Shown: one piece after another, positions 34,698 to 46,032 of the stretch
How the letters are laid out: every line of letters begins with the position of its first letter
Position numbering within the stretch: the first letter of the stretch is position 1
Assembly: GCF_004335015.1 (NCBI RefSeq)
Contig: NZ_RQRU01000006.1
Location: 62,001 to 126,000, forward strand
Reading direction: 5' to 3'
DNA length: 64,000 nt
From: Psychrobacter pygoscelis
GTDB lineage: Bacteria; Pseudomonadota; Gammaproteobacteria; Pseudomonadales; Moraxellaceae
The notes under the pieces: generated by a model
What the model saw: only the letters and a program-made list of their open reading frames with translations
Told to the model about the DNA's origin: nothing
Database searches by the model: none
Made by a program: the position numbers and the translations under genes

Positions 34698-35198
34698 ATG
34701 TCATTAAATTTAGACCTAACTGATGAGAATTCTGGAATAACTGTGCCAACAATGCCGATGACGTTTGAGACGCTCAAGCATTATTTACCGCATCGTTATC
34801 CTTTTATGTTGATAGACCGAGTGACATCGTGTGAGCCGAACCACTGTATTGAAGGCCTCAAAAACGTTAGTTTTAATGAGCCTTACTTTACAGGGCATTT
34901 TCCAGATGTGCCTATCATGCCTGGTGTACTTATGGTAGAAGCCATGGCTCAGATATCAGGTGTTTTAGGATTTATTAGTGCAGGTTTAACCGCAGAAGAT
35001 GGCTACCTGTATCTGTTTGCGGGCGTTGACAAAGTACGCTTTAAGCGCCAAGTTATCCCCGGTGATCAGCTGATACTGCGCTCTAATTTATTGATGCAAA
35101 AGCGTGGTATCTATAAGTTTGATTGTAGCGCCTATGTGGATGATACTATGGCCGCTAGTGCGCAAATTATGATCGCGCGCCAGTCAAAAGAGCTGTAG
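34698..35198 (+). CDS. fabZ: 3-hydroxyacyl-ACP dehydratase FabZ
   Basis: The protein has 166 residues, slightly long through an extra 20 at the N-terminus. It is a hot-dog fold dehydratase of fatty acid elongation. LPHRYPFMLIDRV, NVSFNEPYFTGHFPDVPIMP with the catalytic His, and GVLMVEAMAQ with the Glu are intact. GGAAG precedes the ATG. It supplies unsaturated intermediates to both phospholipid and lipid A pathways and sits next to lpxA. Confidence 0.97.
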   Translation: MSLNLDLTDENSGITVPTMPMTFETLKHYLPHRYPFMLIDRVTSCEPNHCIEGLKNVSFNEPYFTGHFPDVPIMPGVLMVEAMAQISGVLGFISAGLTAEDGYLYLFAGVDKVRFKRQVIPGDQLILRSNLLMQKRGIYKFDCSAYVDDTMAASAQIMIARQSKEL

Positions 35199-35449
35199 TT
35201 ATTTTATTATTATTGCTTTAATTAACGCCTTGCCTATCCAGATAAGCTCACTTTGATTGGTTCAAGACTAATTGTTTTGCTGCTAAAAAATTTGCATAAT
35301 GTTTCTCAGTCGGCCGGTATCAGTCTTAGGCTGAATAGGCTAAATCAATCTGATAACCTAACAGATCTGAGTTTTAATTTATTGTTGCATTTTAATCCTG
35401 TCACACTTTTATCCACTTTTAATAGACTATTAGCCTAAGGCAAATTTTT

Positions 35450-36229
35450 ATGAGTCAGATCCATCCTACCGCCATCATAGCGCCTGGGGCGACCATCCAT
35501 GAGACGGCAGTGATTGGCCCTTATTGTATTATTGGTGATGCGGTAACTATTGGTGCTCATTCTGTATTGCATCGACACGTGGTAGTGACCAAAAACACTC
35601 GCATTGGTGAACATAATCAAATCTATCAGTTCGCCAGTCTTGGTGAGGATTGCCAAGATCTAAAATATGCGGGGGAGACCTCGTGGTTAGAGATTGGCGA
35701 TCACAATACCATCCGTGAAGCTTGCAGCTTTCATCGGGGTACTGCTCAAGATAATGCGCTAACCAAAATCGGTAATCATAATCTATTTATGGTTAACACC
35801 CACATTGCCCATGACTGTGTGGTTGGTGATCATAATGTTGTCGCTAACAATGTCGGGGTTGCAGGCCACGTGCACATCGGCAATCATACTATTATTGGTG
35901 GTAATGCTGGCATTCATCAGTTTTGTCATATAGACGACTATAGCTTGATTGGTGGTGCTAGTCTTATCCTAAAAGATGTCGCAGCGTTTACCATGGTTTC
36001 TGGTAATCCGGCCAGTGCCCATGGTCTTAATATAGAAGGTATGCGCCGAAAAGGCTGGTCGAAAGATACCATCAATACCTTACGGCAAGCTTATCGAACG
36101 GTATTTAGATTAGGTCTAACTACTAAACAAGCGTTGGCCATATTGGAAGATGAGCTGCTTGCTAAAGAGCCAAAAGTGCAACTGCTCATTCAATCTTTGC
36201 AAAATAGTCAACGCGGTATTGTGCGCTGA
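35450..36229 (+). CDS. lpxA: UDP-N-acetylglucosamine acyltransferase LpxA
   Basis: The protein has 259 residues; it catalyses the first step of lipid A synthesis. Hexapeptide-repeat helix IHPTAIIAPGATIHETAVIG, then the catalytic His in NTHIAHDCVVGDHN, and GNAGIHQFCHIDDYSLIGG, and a helical C-terminal domain. ATG at 35450 follows AAGGCAAATTTTT. A terminator follows at 36259-36288, ending the envelope gene block. lpxB is not adjacent. Confidence 0.97.
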   Translation: MSQIHPTAIIAPGATIHETAVIGPYCIIGDAVTIGAHSVLHRHVVVTKNTRIGEHNQIYQFASLGEDCQDLKYAGETSWLEIGDHNTIREACSFHRGTAQDNALTKIGNHNLFMVNTHIAHDCVVGDHNVVANNVGVAGHVHIGNHTIIGGNAGIHQFCHIDDYSLIGGASLILKDVAAFTMVSGNPASAHGLNIEGMRRKGWSKDTINTLRQAYRTVFRLGLTTKQALAILEDELLAKEPKVQLLIQSLQNSQRGIVR

Positions 36230-36258
36230 TTAGCTTAAAATTTTAACTGTTTTACCCC

Positions 36259-36288
36259 AAAGCCATAACAATTAGTTATGGCTTTTTT
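36259..36288 (+). terminator. Rho-independent terminator after lpxA
   Basis: AAAGCCATAAC (36259-36269) pairs with GTTATGGCTTT (36275-36285) around AATTA and is followed by a T-run. It closes the lipid A gene block. Confidence 0.9.
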
Positions 36289-36428
36289 ATTGCCCCTGCT
36301 TGACATTTGCCACCGCTTAACTGAAACTTAGCGGTTAAAAGATGTAATAAAACTTACAAGAAGTTACGAATTATAGGATAAGCCTAGCTTTTGTAAGCTG
36401 GCTATATTAAGAATAAGGACAACGCATT

Positions 36429-37781
36429 ATGAGTATAAAAAAACACGATCATGCCCAGTGGAGCTCTAGCTTCGGGTTCGTATTAGCGGCAGTTGGCTCT
36501 GCCGTGGGCCTAGGCAATATCTGGAAGTTTCCTTACATGGTAGGCGAGAGCGGTGGGGCAGTATTTGTCTTAACGTACTTAGTGTGTATTGCCCTGATTG
36601 GCTTTCCTATATTAGTTGCAGAATGGTTAATTGGTCGCCGTGGTCAAAAGAACCCTATTAACTCATTTGCCGATGTCGCGATCAGCGAAAATAAATCTAG
36701 CGCTTGGGGTATTGTGGGCGGCGTCGGTATCTTGGCCGGCTTCATTGTCTTATCATTCTATAGTGTCATTGGAGGCTGGGCGCTCAATTATATTACTAAG
36801 GTCGGTACCGGCAGCTTTGTCGGGCAAGACAGCGACGCCATTGGTACTACTTTTGATGCGATGTTAGCAGCACCTGGGACGCTAACACTTTGGCACACAG
36901 TCTTTATGGTTTTGACGGCCCTTATCGTTGGTGTGGGGGTAACAGGTGGTATCGAAAAAGCCGCTAAAGTCTTAATGCCTTTATTAGGCCTAATTCTTGT
37001 CTTTATTTTAGGCTACAATGTATTGAATGGCGGCTTTGCTGAAGCGGTAAGCTATCTATTTACACCAGACTTTGGCAAGCTTAATGGCGATGTGTTGCTA
37101 GCAGCGCTAGGCCATTCCTTCTTTACCTTATCCCTCGGTATGGGCATCATGGTAGCGTACGGCTCTTATCTAGGTCGTGAGGTAAACTTGCTTAAGACAG
37201 CACGGACAGTCTGTATTTTGGACACTGTAGTAGCACTTGCTGCTGGTCTTGCCATTTTCCCAATTATCTTTAACCATGGTCTAGACCCAGCCTCAGGTCC
37301 CGGTTTGATCTTTGTTAGCTTACCCATCGCCTTTGGGGATATGACAGCGGGTACTTTGATTGGTACGCTGTTCTTTTTATTGATTACCTTTGCCGCATTG
37401 ACCTCGTCTATCTCTTTACTGGAGCCATCTGTTGAGTTTTTAGAAGAGCGTACGTCGATGAATCGTACGATGTCAACCATCGTAGCAAGCTCAGTTATTT
37501 GGCTACTGGGTGTGGCGGCGCTACTGTCATTTAACCTATGGTCTGAATTTACCATCATGGGTAACGGTATCTTTGATATATTGGATAAAGTGACCAGTAA
37601 ATTCCTCCTTCCATTAGCAGGACTTGCCGCTATACTATTCGTAGGTTGGCAGTTGAGTCAAGATAGCGTTCGACGTGAGCTTGGGTTGTCTGATGGCGCT
37701 TGGAGCCTATGGCAAATAGTTGCTAAGTTTATTGCGCCTGTCGGTGTGCTCATTGTCTTTATTAGCAGTCTTATGAGCTAA
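36429..37781 (+). CDS. Sodium:neurotransmitter symporter family transporter
   Basis: The protein has 450 residues with about eleven to twelve membrane segments. The NSS signature is clear at the N-terminus (SSFGFVLAAVGSAVGLGNIW, then KFPYMVGESGGAVFVL), forming the unwound TM1 that binds sodium and substrate. Bacterial NSS proteins, such as LeuT and MhsT, import amino acids using sodium. The substrate cannot be predicted here. It stands alone, with a terminator before it and another after it. Start ATG follows AAGGACAACGCATT. Confidence 0.92.
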   Translation: MSIKKHDHAQWSSSFGFVLAAVGSAVGLGNIWKFPYMVGESGGAVFVLTYLVCIALIGFPILVAEWLIGRRGQKNPINSFADVAISENKSSAWGIVGGVGILAGFIVLSFYSVIGGWALNYITKVGTGSFVGQDSDAIGTTFDAMLAAPGTLTLWHTVFMVLTALIVGVGVTGGIEKAAKVLMPLLGLILVFILGYNVLNGGFAEAVSYLFTPDFGKLNGDVLLAALGHSFFTLSLGMGIMVAYGSYLGREVNLLKTARTVCILDTVVALAAGLAIFPIIFNHGLDPASGPGLIFVSLPIAFGDMTAGTLIGTLFFLLITFAALTSSISLLEPSVEFLEERTSMNRTMSTIVASSVIWLLGVAALLSFNLWSEFTIMGNGIFDILDKVTSKFLLPLAGLAAILFVGWQLSQDSVRRELGLSDGAWSLWQIVAKFIAPVGVLIVFISSLMS

Positions 37782-37807
37782 TCAGTCCTTAAGCTGTGGT
37801 ATATTAT

Positions 37808-37838
37808 AAAAAAAGCATCCCAAGGGATGCTTTTTTTA
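37808..37838 (+). terminator. Rho-independent terminator after the NSS transporter
   Basis: AAAAAGCATCCC pairs with GGGATGCTTTTT around AA, followed by TTT. A classic strong intrinsic terminator. Confidence 0.93.
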
Positions 37839-38270
37839 TCGATACAGTTAAAGACACTTTAGACGACTTAATTCAACCAAGAAGTTATTTAAATACGAAT
37901 TACCTAAATAAATAGCATCCTAAATAAAGACCAATAGCTGTATTTAACGGTGTAATAACTGTCAGTTTAAGCCCTTTAGCTATCGTAAGTTCACTATAAA
38001 AACGCTACAGCGATACTGGGATGAATTTTTTGCCACCTCTGTCAGCGCGCTCGCAGTAAGCTAGAAAAATTTATACCAGCTCCGCATCATATTATGATGA
38101 CTCTATCTTATTTAGAGTCGACTATATGACAATTACTAACCGCTGCATAGCTTCCTACGTATCGAATTTATTGATAGCCAATCACCAATCATGCTCACTA
38201 TGACGACTAAGTGACTGGGCAGCGTCATCTACTGCTTATTATCAGTAATCAGAGTGAGCAGTTGCCATAG
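37839..38270. other. Intergenic region between convergent NSS transporter and tgt
   Basis: This 432-base AT-rich stretch lies between the rightward transporter and the leftward tgt. I see no supported gene, RNA or second terminator. In other gammaproteobacteria yajC and secDF follow tgt; they are absent here. Confidence 0.45.
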
Positions 38271-39431
<1,161 letters not shown>

Positions 39432-39511
39432 TTAAGCTATTAATAAAGTCAGGGGATTATAACATTACTAAGGTTAAGTTTGCCTCAAGGCATGACTTTA
39501 CATAATGATTA

Positions 39512-40141
39512 TTATAATGAGGACAATAAAAGCAGGATACCAAGAGCACCTAGCACGATACCAATAATACGGTTTACCAGCACTTGCTTTTGGAGTAGCT
39601 GCTCTCTAATGCGGCTGTGCGACAGGATGCAGGCTACCAAGGTAAACCAAAGCAAGTGAGCAAGTGACATAAACAATCCGTAGGCGACTTGGATTATTAA
39701 CGAGGTATCAATACTGACGACTTGTGAGTAGATACTAAGCACAAATAGAGTGGTCTTAGGATTTAAGGCGTTGGTCATAAAGCCATTTTTAAAGGCGGTA
39801 GCGGCAGATAAGTGACCAGACGAAGTCGAGGCTTGGTGTGAATCAAGCTGGATGTTCTGAGACTCAGTGTGGCGATAAGTTTGAATACCGATAGTGACTA
39901 GATATGCGGTGCCAATGAGCTTTACGATATTCAATAAAAAAGCCGACTGTTGCAGAATAACACTGACACCAAGAAGAGTGTAAGCAACATGAATCCAGAC
40001 GGCAGCGGCAATACCTATAGCGGTGAATAAACCACATCTTTGACCGTGCAGGTAGCTGTTGCGAGTAACGATAGCGAAATCGCCTCCTGGACTGATAACA
40101 GCAAGTATGGTAATGGTGGCAACAGCGAGAATCTCTGACAT
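39512..40141 (-). CDS. LysE/RhtB-family amino acid exporter
   Basis: The protein has 209 residues with about six membrane segments. The family start (EILAVATITILAVISPGGDF, then AIVTRNSYLHGQRCGL) and the central FKNGFMTNALNPKTTLFVLS are diagnostic of LysE/RhtB exporters, which pump amino acids or derivatives out of the cell. A LysR-type regulator is divergent 108 bases away, a common pairing (as lysE-lysG). The substrate is not predictable. Confidence 0.92.
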   Translation of the reverse strand: MSEILAVATITILAVISPGGDFAIVTRNSYLHGQRCGLFTAIGIAAAVWIHVAYTLLGVSVILQQSAFLLNIVKLIGTAYLVTIGIQTYRHTESQNIQLDSHQASTSSGHLSAATAFKNGFMTNALNPKTTLFVLSIYSQVVSIDTSLIIQVAYGLFMSLAHLLWFTLVACILSHSRIREQLLQKQVLVNRIIGIVLGALGILLLLSSL

Positions 40142-40249
40142 ATAAAGATAACCCTAATGTAATGTGAAGATAAGTCATCGTGCTGTCGCTATCTTCTGTC
40201 AAAATTAAAGCAATAAAAATCGATATTTAGCCATATAAGGTGTGAGATT

Positions 40250-41152
40250 TTGGAACATATCCGTAAGCTACCGATGCGAGCGTTAAAGTTTTTTTACTTC
40301 GTAGCGCACTATGGCAGTATGAGTCTGGCCGCTAATAAGCTATGCGTTACCCACGGCGCAGTAAGTAAGCAGCTCAAAAATTTAGAGACCCATTTAGGCG
40401 TCTCACTATTTATCAGGCGTGGCCGCGAGCTAGTCTTGACACCTGCTGGCAGGCGTTTGCAGCACTGTTGTCAGCCGCTATTTCATGACCTTGAGAAGAC
40501 GCTTAGTCAATTATCATGGCAGCCAGATAAGACGCTCATAGTCTCTTGTGAACCGACGATAGCGATGAAATGGCTCATTCCTAGAACGGCTGACTTTAAC
40601 AAAGCGACCAATATTGACGTGGTGATTTTGGCCGCCGGTGGGGTGGTAGACTTCGCACGCCAGAACATCGACGTGGCGATAAGGAGGAATGATTTTGTCT
40701 GGTCGCCAAGCATCAATAGTTATTATCTAGTCGATGAAGAGATCGGTGCTGTTCAGTCACCTCAAGCGTCTCAAGTGTCCAGAGGCAGTCATCTGATAAG
40801 ATTGCACACGCATAGCAGAGCTGACGCGTGGCAAGATTGGCTAGCTTTGAGGGATATAAGTCCAGTGGTTTCTGATGATGTTATCGATGATCCAAGGGCT
40901 GGATTAGAAGAGATGTATTTTGAGCATTTTTATCTGTCTATTCAGGCAGCTATCGCGGGGTTAGGACAAGCGATCGCCTCAAGGCTCATGGTACAAGATG
41001 ACCTAGCTACAGGGCTTCTGACTGCTCCGCAAGGGTTCGCTAAAGATGGCTCAGCGTATTATCTATTGTCAGAGTCGCCTATTGCCAACCATGAGAAAAA
41101 ACAAGTTTTTTTATATTGGCTTAAGTCGCAAATGAGCGACAATTTAGGCTAG
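40250..41152 (+). CDS. LysR-family regulator, GcvA-like
   Basis: The protein has about 300 residues. Winged HTH: MRALKFFYFVAHYGSMSLAA, then ANKLCVTHGAVSKQLKNLE, as in GcvA and AmpR-type LysR proteins, followed by an effector domain (TLIVSCEPTIAMKWLIPR, DVAIRRND). The start shown is a TTG with AAGG upstream; an ATG at 40274 is also possible. Divergent from the LysE-type exporter and so probably its activator. The effector is unknown. Confidence 0.9.
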   Translation: MEHIRKLPMRALKFFYFVAHYGSMSLAANKLCVTHGAVSKQLKNLETHLGVSLFIRRGRELVLTPAGRRLQHCCQPLFHDLEKTLSQLSWQPDKTLIVSCEPTIAMKWLIPRTADFNKATNIDVVILAAGGVVDFARQNIDVAIRRNDFVWSPSINSYYLVDEEIGAVQSPQASQVSRGSHLIRLHTHSRADAWQDWLALRDISPVVSDDVIDDPRAGLEEMYFEHFYLSIQAAIAGLGQAIASRLMVQDDLATGLLTAPQGFAKDGSAYYLLSESPIANHEKKQVFLYWLKSQMSDNLG

Positions 41153-41249
41153 TATTGCAAGTGCATTTAAGACTGGTGACTAAGAATAGCGATCTGCCAG
41201 CCATGGAAGAGCATGAATAGTATTAACCCCATCATGATTTGTTACTGCT

Positions 41250-41960
41250 ATGATAGAGTCATCAGACAAATTGGATAGGATGCTAAAGGCGCACTTTGGA
41301 CAATTAGCTTTTGCTGTTCTAGTTATTCTAATATTAGGAGCTACTATGGCCACACGCGAGCCAAATTATACTATTTTAGAGCATGTTGGCAACTTTGAGC
41401 GACGTCTTTATGACCCCAGAATTATTGCCAAAACTGTAGTAACTGGCGCGTATGATTCTGCTAGTCGCCAAGGCTTTAAGCGACTTGCAGATTATATTTT
41501 TGGCAATAATTCAAAGGTGGAGCCTGCTAATAAAAACAGTAGCAAAAGTGCAAAAATAAGCATGACGGCTCCTGTGATAATGTCTCCCACTCATGAGACT
41601 GCGGTCAACAACTCTGAAGCAAACGCAAAGATCAATATGAGCGTACCAGTAAGTATGAGCCAACATAATGGCAATTGGCTCGTCGCTTTTGTTATGCCTG
41701 AGCGCTATACCCTTGAGAGTATTCCAAAACCTAATAATCCAGCAGTGATGTTAGAGCAACTGCCAGAGCAGCACTATGCAGTAATGACGTTCTATGGACT
41801 GGCGGGTGAGCTAAAAGTCGCTGCTAAGACCTTAGCACTTCAGCAATGGATGGCAGATAGAGAGTTAACCCCGATAGCACAACCTGAGCTAGCGCGTTAC
41901 AATCCCCCTTGGACATTGCCATTCAAGCGGCGTAACGAAGTTATGATTGCTTATCAATAG
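41250..41960 (+). CDS. SOUL-family heme-binding-like protein
   Basis: The protein has 236 residues. A membrane anchor (about 15-32, FAVLVILILGATM) is followed by the SOUL domain: EPNYTILEHVGNFERRLYDP, KISMTAPVIMS, KINMSVPVSMS and WLVAFVMPERYTLESIPKP, ending NPPWTLPFKRRNEVMI. SOUL/HBP proteins bind heme or related tetrapyrroles in eukaryotes; bacterial roles are little known. The domain carries the usual R-Y-N-PPW C-terminal motif. It probably faces the periplasm. It stands alone, followed by a terminator shared with asd. Confidence 0.9.
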   Translation: MIESSDKLDRMLKAHFGQLAFAVLVILILGATMATREPNYTILEHVGNFERRLYDPRIIAKTVVTGAYDSASRQGFKRLADYIFGNNSKVEPANKNSSKSAKISMTAPVIMSPTHETAVNNSEANAKINMSVPVSMSQHNGNWLVAFVMPERYTLESIPKPNNPAVMLEQLPEQHYAVMTFYGLAGELKVAAKTLALQQWMADRELTPIAQPELARYNPPWTLPFKRRNEVMIAYQ

Positions 41961-42054
41961 CCTAAGCAAATTAAATAATTTAAGCCATTTAAGTAGCCAG
42001 AATTAATTACAAACCCTATTTTGAAGCAAGCTTTCTTCTAGAGAGTCCGAGCGA

Positions 42055-42083
42055 TAAAAAAAGACAGCCGAAGCTGTCTTTGA
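42055..42083. terminator. Bidirectional terminator between SOUL gene and asd
   Basis: AAGACAGC (42061-42068) and GCTGTCTT form an 8-bp stem around CGAA, with an A-run before and TTT after. It separates the convergent SOUL and asd genes. Confidence 0.7.
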
Positions 42084-42121
42084 TGGTTTAAGGGGCAAGG
42101 TTAGGATTGCTCTTAAATAAA

Positions 42122-43267
42122 TTAAGCCTTTTGCTCTCGAATGATCGTTAGCATACGGCGTAGCGGCTCAGCAGCGCCCCAAAGAAGCTGATCGCCTACA
42201 GTGAATGCCCCTAAGTACTGATTACCCATATTAAGCTTACGCAAGCGGCCAAGCGCCACTTTTAAGGTACCAGTCACGGCAACTGGTGTTAGGCGGTTCA
42301 TGGTCGCTTCTTTATCGTCTTCGACCAAGTCTAACCACTCATTACCACTATTACGTAACGCCTCTTCAATCTCAGCAAGGGGAATGTCTTTATTCAGCTT
42401 AATAGTTAAGCCTTGAGCATGGCAGCGCATCGCACCGATGCGCACACATAAGCCATCGATAGGGACGATAGCATCACCAGTATTTCCTAAGATTTTATTG
42501 GTCTCAACGCCGCCTTTCCATTCTTCACGCGACTGTTTGTTTTCTAACTGCGAGTCGATATAAGGAATTAAGCTACCGGCTAGTGGCACACCAAAGTGTT
42601 GCTGCGGGAAGTTGTCACTTCGCTGCGTCTCAGCGATTTTTCTATCGATATCTAGAATGGCACTGGCAGGATCAGCCAGCTCGTCTTTTACAGCGTCATG
42701 GAGCATGCCCATACCTGCAATCAGCTCACGCATATTCTGAGCGCCAGAGCCACTAGCTGCCTGATAAGTCATGGCTGAAACCCACTCAACCCAGCCGCGA
42801 TTGAACAGCTCACCGATGGCCATTAGCATAAGGGACACTGTGCAGTTACCGCCGATGAAGTCTTTTTTGCCGCTAGCAAGGGCTTCATCTATTACGTTGC
42901 GATTAACGGGATCGAGAATGATGATGCTGTCATCCTCCATGCGTAGGGTACTGGCTGCATCAACCCAGTAACCATCCCAACCACTGTCACGAAGAGGCTG
43001 ATGCACAGCTTTGGTATAGTCGCCACCTTGACAGGTAATAATCACATCACACGTGGCTAGAGCAGCAATATCATGAGCATCTTTTAAGGTTTTGTTATCA
43101 GCGTTATAGCTTACGCCGTCCATCTTAGGCGCATCGCCACCAGCATTACTGGTCGAAAAAAATACAGGGGTAATACCTGTAAAGTCGCTTTCTTCGACCA
43201 TGCGCTGCATCAATACCGAGCCGACCATACCGCGCCAGCCAACCAAACCTACTGTTAGATTACTCAT
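42122..43267 (-). CDS. asd: Aspartate-semialdehyde dehydrogenase
   Basis: The protein has 381 residues. It reduces aspartyl phosphate to aspartate semialdehyde for lysine, methionine, threonine and DAP synthesis. NADP loop [32 protein letters not shown], catalytic Cys in [26 protein letters not shown], and [17 protein letters not shown] take the ATG at 43267, preceded by GAGGG, rather than the upstream TTG or CTG-like frame start. It belongs to the gamma-proteobacterial subfamily with long insertions. Standalone gene. Confidence 0.96.
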   Translation of the reverse strand: MSNLTVGLVGWRGMVGSVLMQRMVEESDFTGITPVFFSTSNAGGDAPKMDGVSYNADNKTLKDAHDIAALATCDVIITCQGGDYTKAVHQPLRDSGWDGYWVDAASTLRMEDDSIIILDPVNRNVIDEALASGKKDFIGGNCTVSLMLMAIGELFNRGWVEWVSAMTYQAASGSGAQNMRELIAGMGMLHDAVKDELADPASAILDIDRKIAETQRSDNFPQQHFGVPLAGSLIPYIDSQLENKQSREEWKGGVETNKILGNTGDAIVPIDGLCVRIGAMRCHAQGLTIKLNKDIPLAEIEEALRNSGNEWLDLVEDDKEATMNRLTPVAVTGTLKVALGRLRKLNMGNQYLGAFTVGDQLLWGAAEPLRRMLTIIREQKA

Positions 43268-43571
43268 AGAACTTGCCCTCTTAAGTGAAATAGTGATTTG
43301 TCTATCCAACCTTTAACAATGCCGTTAAAAATTAAAAAATGCAAGATGTTTTGCTCGAATTTGAATAATTATTTAAGACAATGAGCAGAATAAGAATGAC
43401 TTTTAACCCAATCTAATTAATATTTGGCTCCTTCAAAGTATAAAGCCAGAAAGTACGATATAATCCTGATAAATAAAGGGTTAAGAAAGACAACGAATCA
43501 ATAAATTGTCTTGGGGGTATTAATGCCTTACTTTAATCTAATAGTTGCCATAATAATAGGTCAAAATTAGC

Positions 43572-44693
43572 ATGGATTATCTCGTACTATATTATGCCGT
43601 TCAGGTTTTGGCCGGTTTTATTGCCTTTGTCACTATTTGGGGAATGATGCCACTGGACCATTGGTGGGTTCGTGGTGTTGAGTTTCCACGGATTCAGATC
43701 TTAGTATTAGGTACACTAGCTTGGATTGGATTGTTGGTATTTTGGCTGAAGTGGGAGATAGTGCAGTGGTTGTTATTTGCGGTATTAAGCTTGGCCTTAG
43801 CATTTCAGCTGCGTATGATTTTGCCCTATACGCGGCTTTGGAAAAAAGAAGTCCGCGCTGCCACGTCTAAACCCGAAGCCCATCAGCTAAAGCTTATGGT
43901 CTCCAATGTACTAACGCCAAATAATAATACCCAAGCATTGATAGATTTAGTGTGTGAGCATCATCCAGATATTCTTATCACCCTTGAGTCAGATAAGAAG
44001 TGGGAGAAGGCATTAGAGGCGGTAGAAGGGGACTATCCCTATAGTGTCAAAATACCATTGGACAATCTGTACGGTATGCATCTGTACTCTAAGCTTGAAC
44101 TTATCGATCCCGAAGTGAAATATCTTATGATCGATGATATCCCCTCTATCCATACACAGATGCGCCTAAAAACCGGTCAAGTGGTTTGGCTATACTGTTT
44201 GCACCCTATGCCGCCAAGTCCAACTGAGGCAGATAAGTCAACCACACGCGATGCTGAGCTGCTTATGGTCGGTCGTCATATTAAGGAGCAGGGTCATACG
44301 GCTATTCTGGCGGGTGATCTGAACGATGTGGCTTGGTCTAAGACGACGCGCCGCTTTCAGCGAATCTCCGGATTGCTCGATCCACGTATCGGTCGCCACT
44401 TTATCAATACCTTCCATGTGAAATATCCATTCCTGCGCTGGGCGCTGGATCATATCTTCCATAGTGAGTGCTTTACTTTGGTTAATATTAAAAGACTGCC
44501 CTCTATTGGCTCGGATCATTTTCCCGTGTTGACCACATTGCAGTACTCGCCAGAGGTCAGCGCGGAGCAAAAGCAAAATGCGCCCACGGCAGATGCTGAA
44601 GATATTAGTGAGACTGAGAAAAAAATTGACCAAGGTAGAGAAGAGGGTAGGAAGGTGTCGGAGGAGCATCGGGCGCAAGCATACCAAAGTTAG
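43572..44693 (+). CDS. Membrane-anchored endonuclease/exonuclease/phosphatase family protein
   Basis: The protein has 373 residues. Two or three hydrophobic segments (about 1-90; VLAGFIAFVTIWGMM, ILVLGTLAWIGLLVF) anchor a C-terminal EEP domain. It has the metal-site motifs VSNVLTPNNN, ITLESDKKWEKAL, LAGDLNDVAWSKTT (the DxN pair), RWALDHIFHS and IGSDHFPVL. The tail is highly charged. Relatives act on phosphodiesters, often with an uncertain substrate, and include nucleases and sphingomyelinase-like enzymes. The role in this cell is unknown; a lipid or DNA substrate outside the cytoplasm is possible. Confidence 0.88.
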   Translation: MDYLVLYYAVQVLAGFIAFVTIWGMMPLDHWWVRGVEFPRIQILVLGTLAWIGLLVFWLKWEIVQWLLFAVLSLALAFQLRMILPYTRLWKKEVRAATSKPEAHQLKLMVSNVLTPNNNTQALIDLVCEHHPDILITLESDKKWEKALEAVEGDYPYSVKIPLDNLYGMHLYSKLELIDPEVKYLMIDDIPSIHTQMRLKTGQVVWLYCLHPMPPSPTEADKSTTRDAELLMVGRHIKEQGHTAILAGDLNDVAWSKTTRRFQRISGLLDPRIGRHFINTFHVKYPFLRWALDHIFHSECFTLVNIKRLPSIGSDHFPVLTTLQYSPEVSAEQKQNAPTADAEDISETEKKIDQGREEGRKVSEEHRAQAYQS

Positions 44694-44919
44694 TCAGATT
44701 TATTAGGGTCATTGGTTTTAATTTTCGTAGAAAAATTAAGGTGCTGACTGTCATAATCATTGTTTTAATCAAATTAAAGCAATGATTGCAGTTAATATGT
44801 GCAGATTGCCCCGTTTATTAACATTGACCAAGGCAAATGTAGCCAGTCTTTATATGAGAGAACAATTGCATTTTATACCCTATCAATACTGGACTTATGA
44901 GCTTAAAGCTCAATAAGTC

Positions 44920-45834
44920 CTAGCTATTTATCATCTCAAACCGCTCAATCATCTGGATCAAAAAATTCTCGACAGGTTTGCTCATAGCAGGTCGAAAGGC
45001 CCAATGATGCTGAACGTCGTAACTAATCTCATCAAACAGTAAAATTTTCATCAAGCCAAGATCTTCGTAGCGCTTGGCAAGATCATAAGGAAGATAGCCC
45101 ACATGATGGCCGGCTAGGATTAGTCGCGCCGTCGCTTCCATATGATAGGTAGTGGCAGTTAAGCTCGTCGGTTGGATATACTTTAACGTATGCTCTACGG
45201 AGTATCCTCGCTTGATCCATGCATACTGCTTTTCTAATTGCTCAAAGGTCAGGGTTTGAAAGTTTCTAAACAGCTCATGGTCGCGCCCACAGCACACTAC
45301 CTGCTTTTCAGTAAAGGCAGGTTTAAAGGTCAAAGAGGGCGGAAAGCTACTAAAATATCCCACACCGATGTCGCACTCATTGTTCAATAAGGTATCTAAC
45401 ATTCTCTCTGGACTTTGTACATCGATAGAGAAATGGATGAGCGGATTTTGGCTATAGCTCTGCGCCAGACACTGTCGTAGCGCTTCATAAAATACTTCGG
45501 GCAGCTGATCAGATAAGCATAGCCGAATATGGCCACCTCGGACCGAGTCTAGTTGACGGATATAGTGTAGTTGATGCTGGAAGTTTGCCACAGCTTCTTG
45601 AAAGCCAAGACAAGCTTCATAGACTGCAAGGCCATCCTCAGTAAGCTTAAAGCCGCTACGACCACGCTGACATAGCACCATACCCAATCTGTCTTCTAAA
45701 TGGGATAGGTGACCACTAATGACAGAGGTTGAAAGGTTTAGTCTATCCTCTGCGGCAGTGACTCCTTGGCACTCAACAATGGCGATGAAGCTATTAAGGG
45801 TCTTGATATCAATTTTGGTGAGTTCATTGAGCAT
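44920..45834 (-). CDS. LysR-family regulator, probable regulator of the guanidino-compound cluster
   Basis: The protein has 304 residues. HTH region LNSFIAIVECQGVTAAEDRL then NLSTSVISGHLSHLEDRLGM, followed by a substrate-binding domain (GGHIRLCLSDQLPEVFYEAL). It is divergent from the ureohydrolase gene with a 198-base shared promoter region, the typical arrangement for a LysR activator. The effector would be predicted to be a guanidino acid or a pathway intermediate, but nothing in the sequence proves this. Confidence 0.88.
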   Translation of the reverse strand: MLNELTKIDIKTLNSFIAIVECQGVTAAEDRLNLSTSVISGHLSHLEDRLGMVLCQRGRSGFKLTEDGLAVYEACLGFQEAVANFQHQLHYIRQLDSVRGGHIRLCLSDQLPEVFYEALRQCLAQSYSQNPLIHFSIDVQSPERMLDTLLNNECDIGVGYFSSFPPSLTFKPAFTEKQVVCCGRDHELFRNFQTLTFEQLEKQYAWIKRGYSVEHTLKYIQPTSLTATTYHMEATARLILAGHHVGYLPYDLAKRYEDLGLMKILLFDEISYDVQHHWAFRPAMSKPVENFLIQMIERFEMINS

Positions 45835-46032
45835 GTATCAGTATCTCTTATCTTTGGTAGTAGCTAACTAATTCTCATTTACTTATCAATCTTCATTGTT
45901 TTAAGCAGATTACTACGAATTTTTAAAAGTTTACTTCTGAATTTTATCATGGTCTGAGCCACTATATTTAGGTAAGGTAATTATAGTCAAAATGACTGAT
46001 TATTCAGATGAAATGTAAGAAGGAAGTGACAA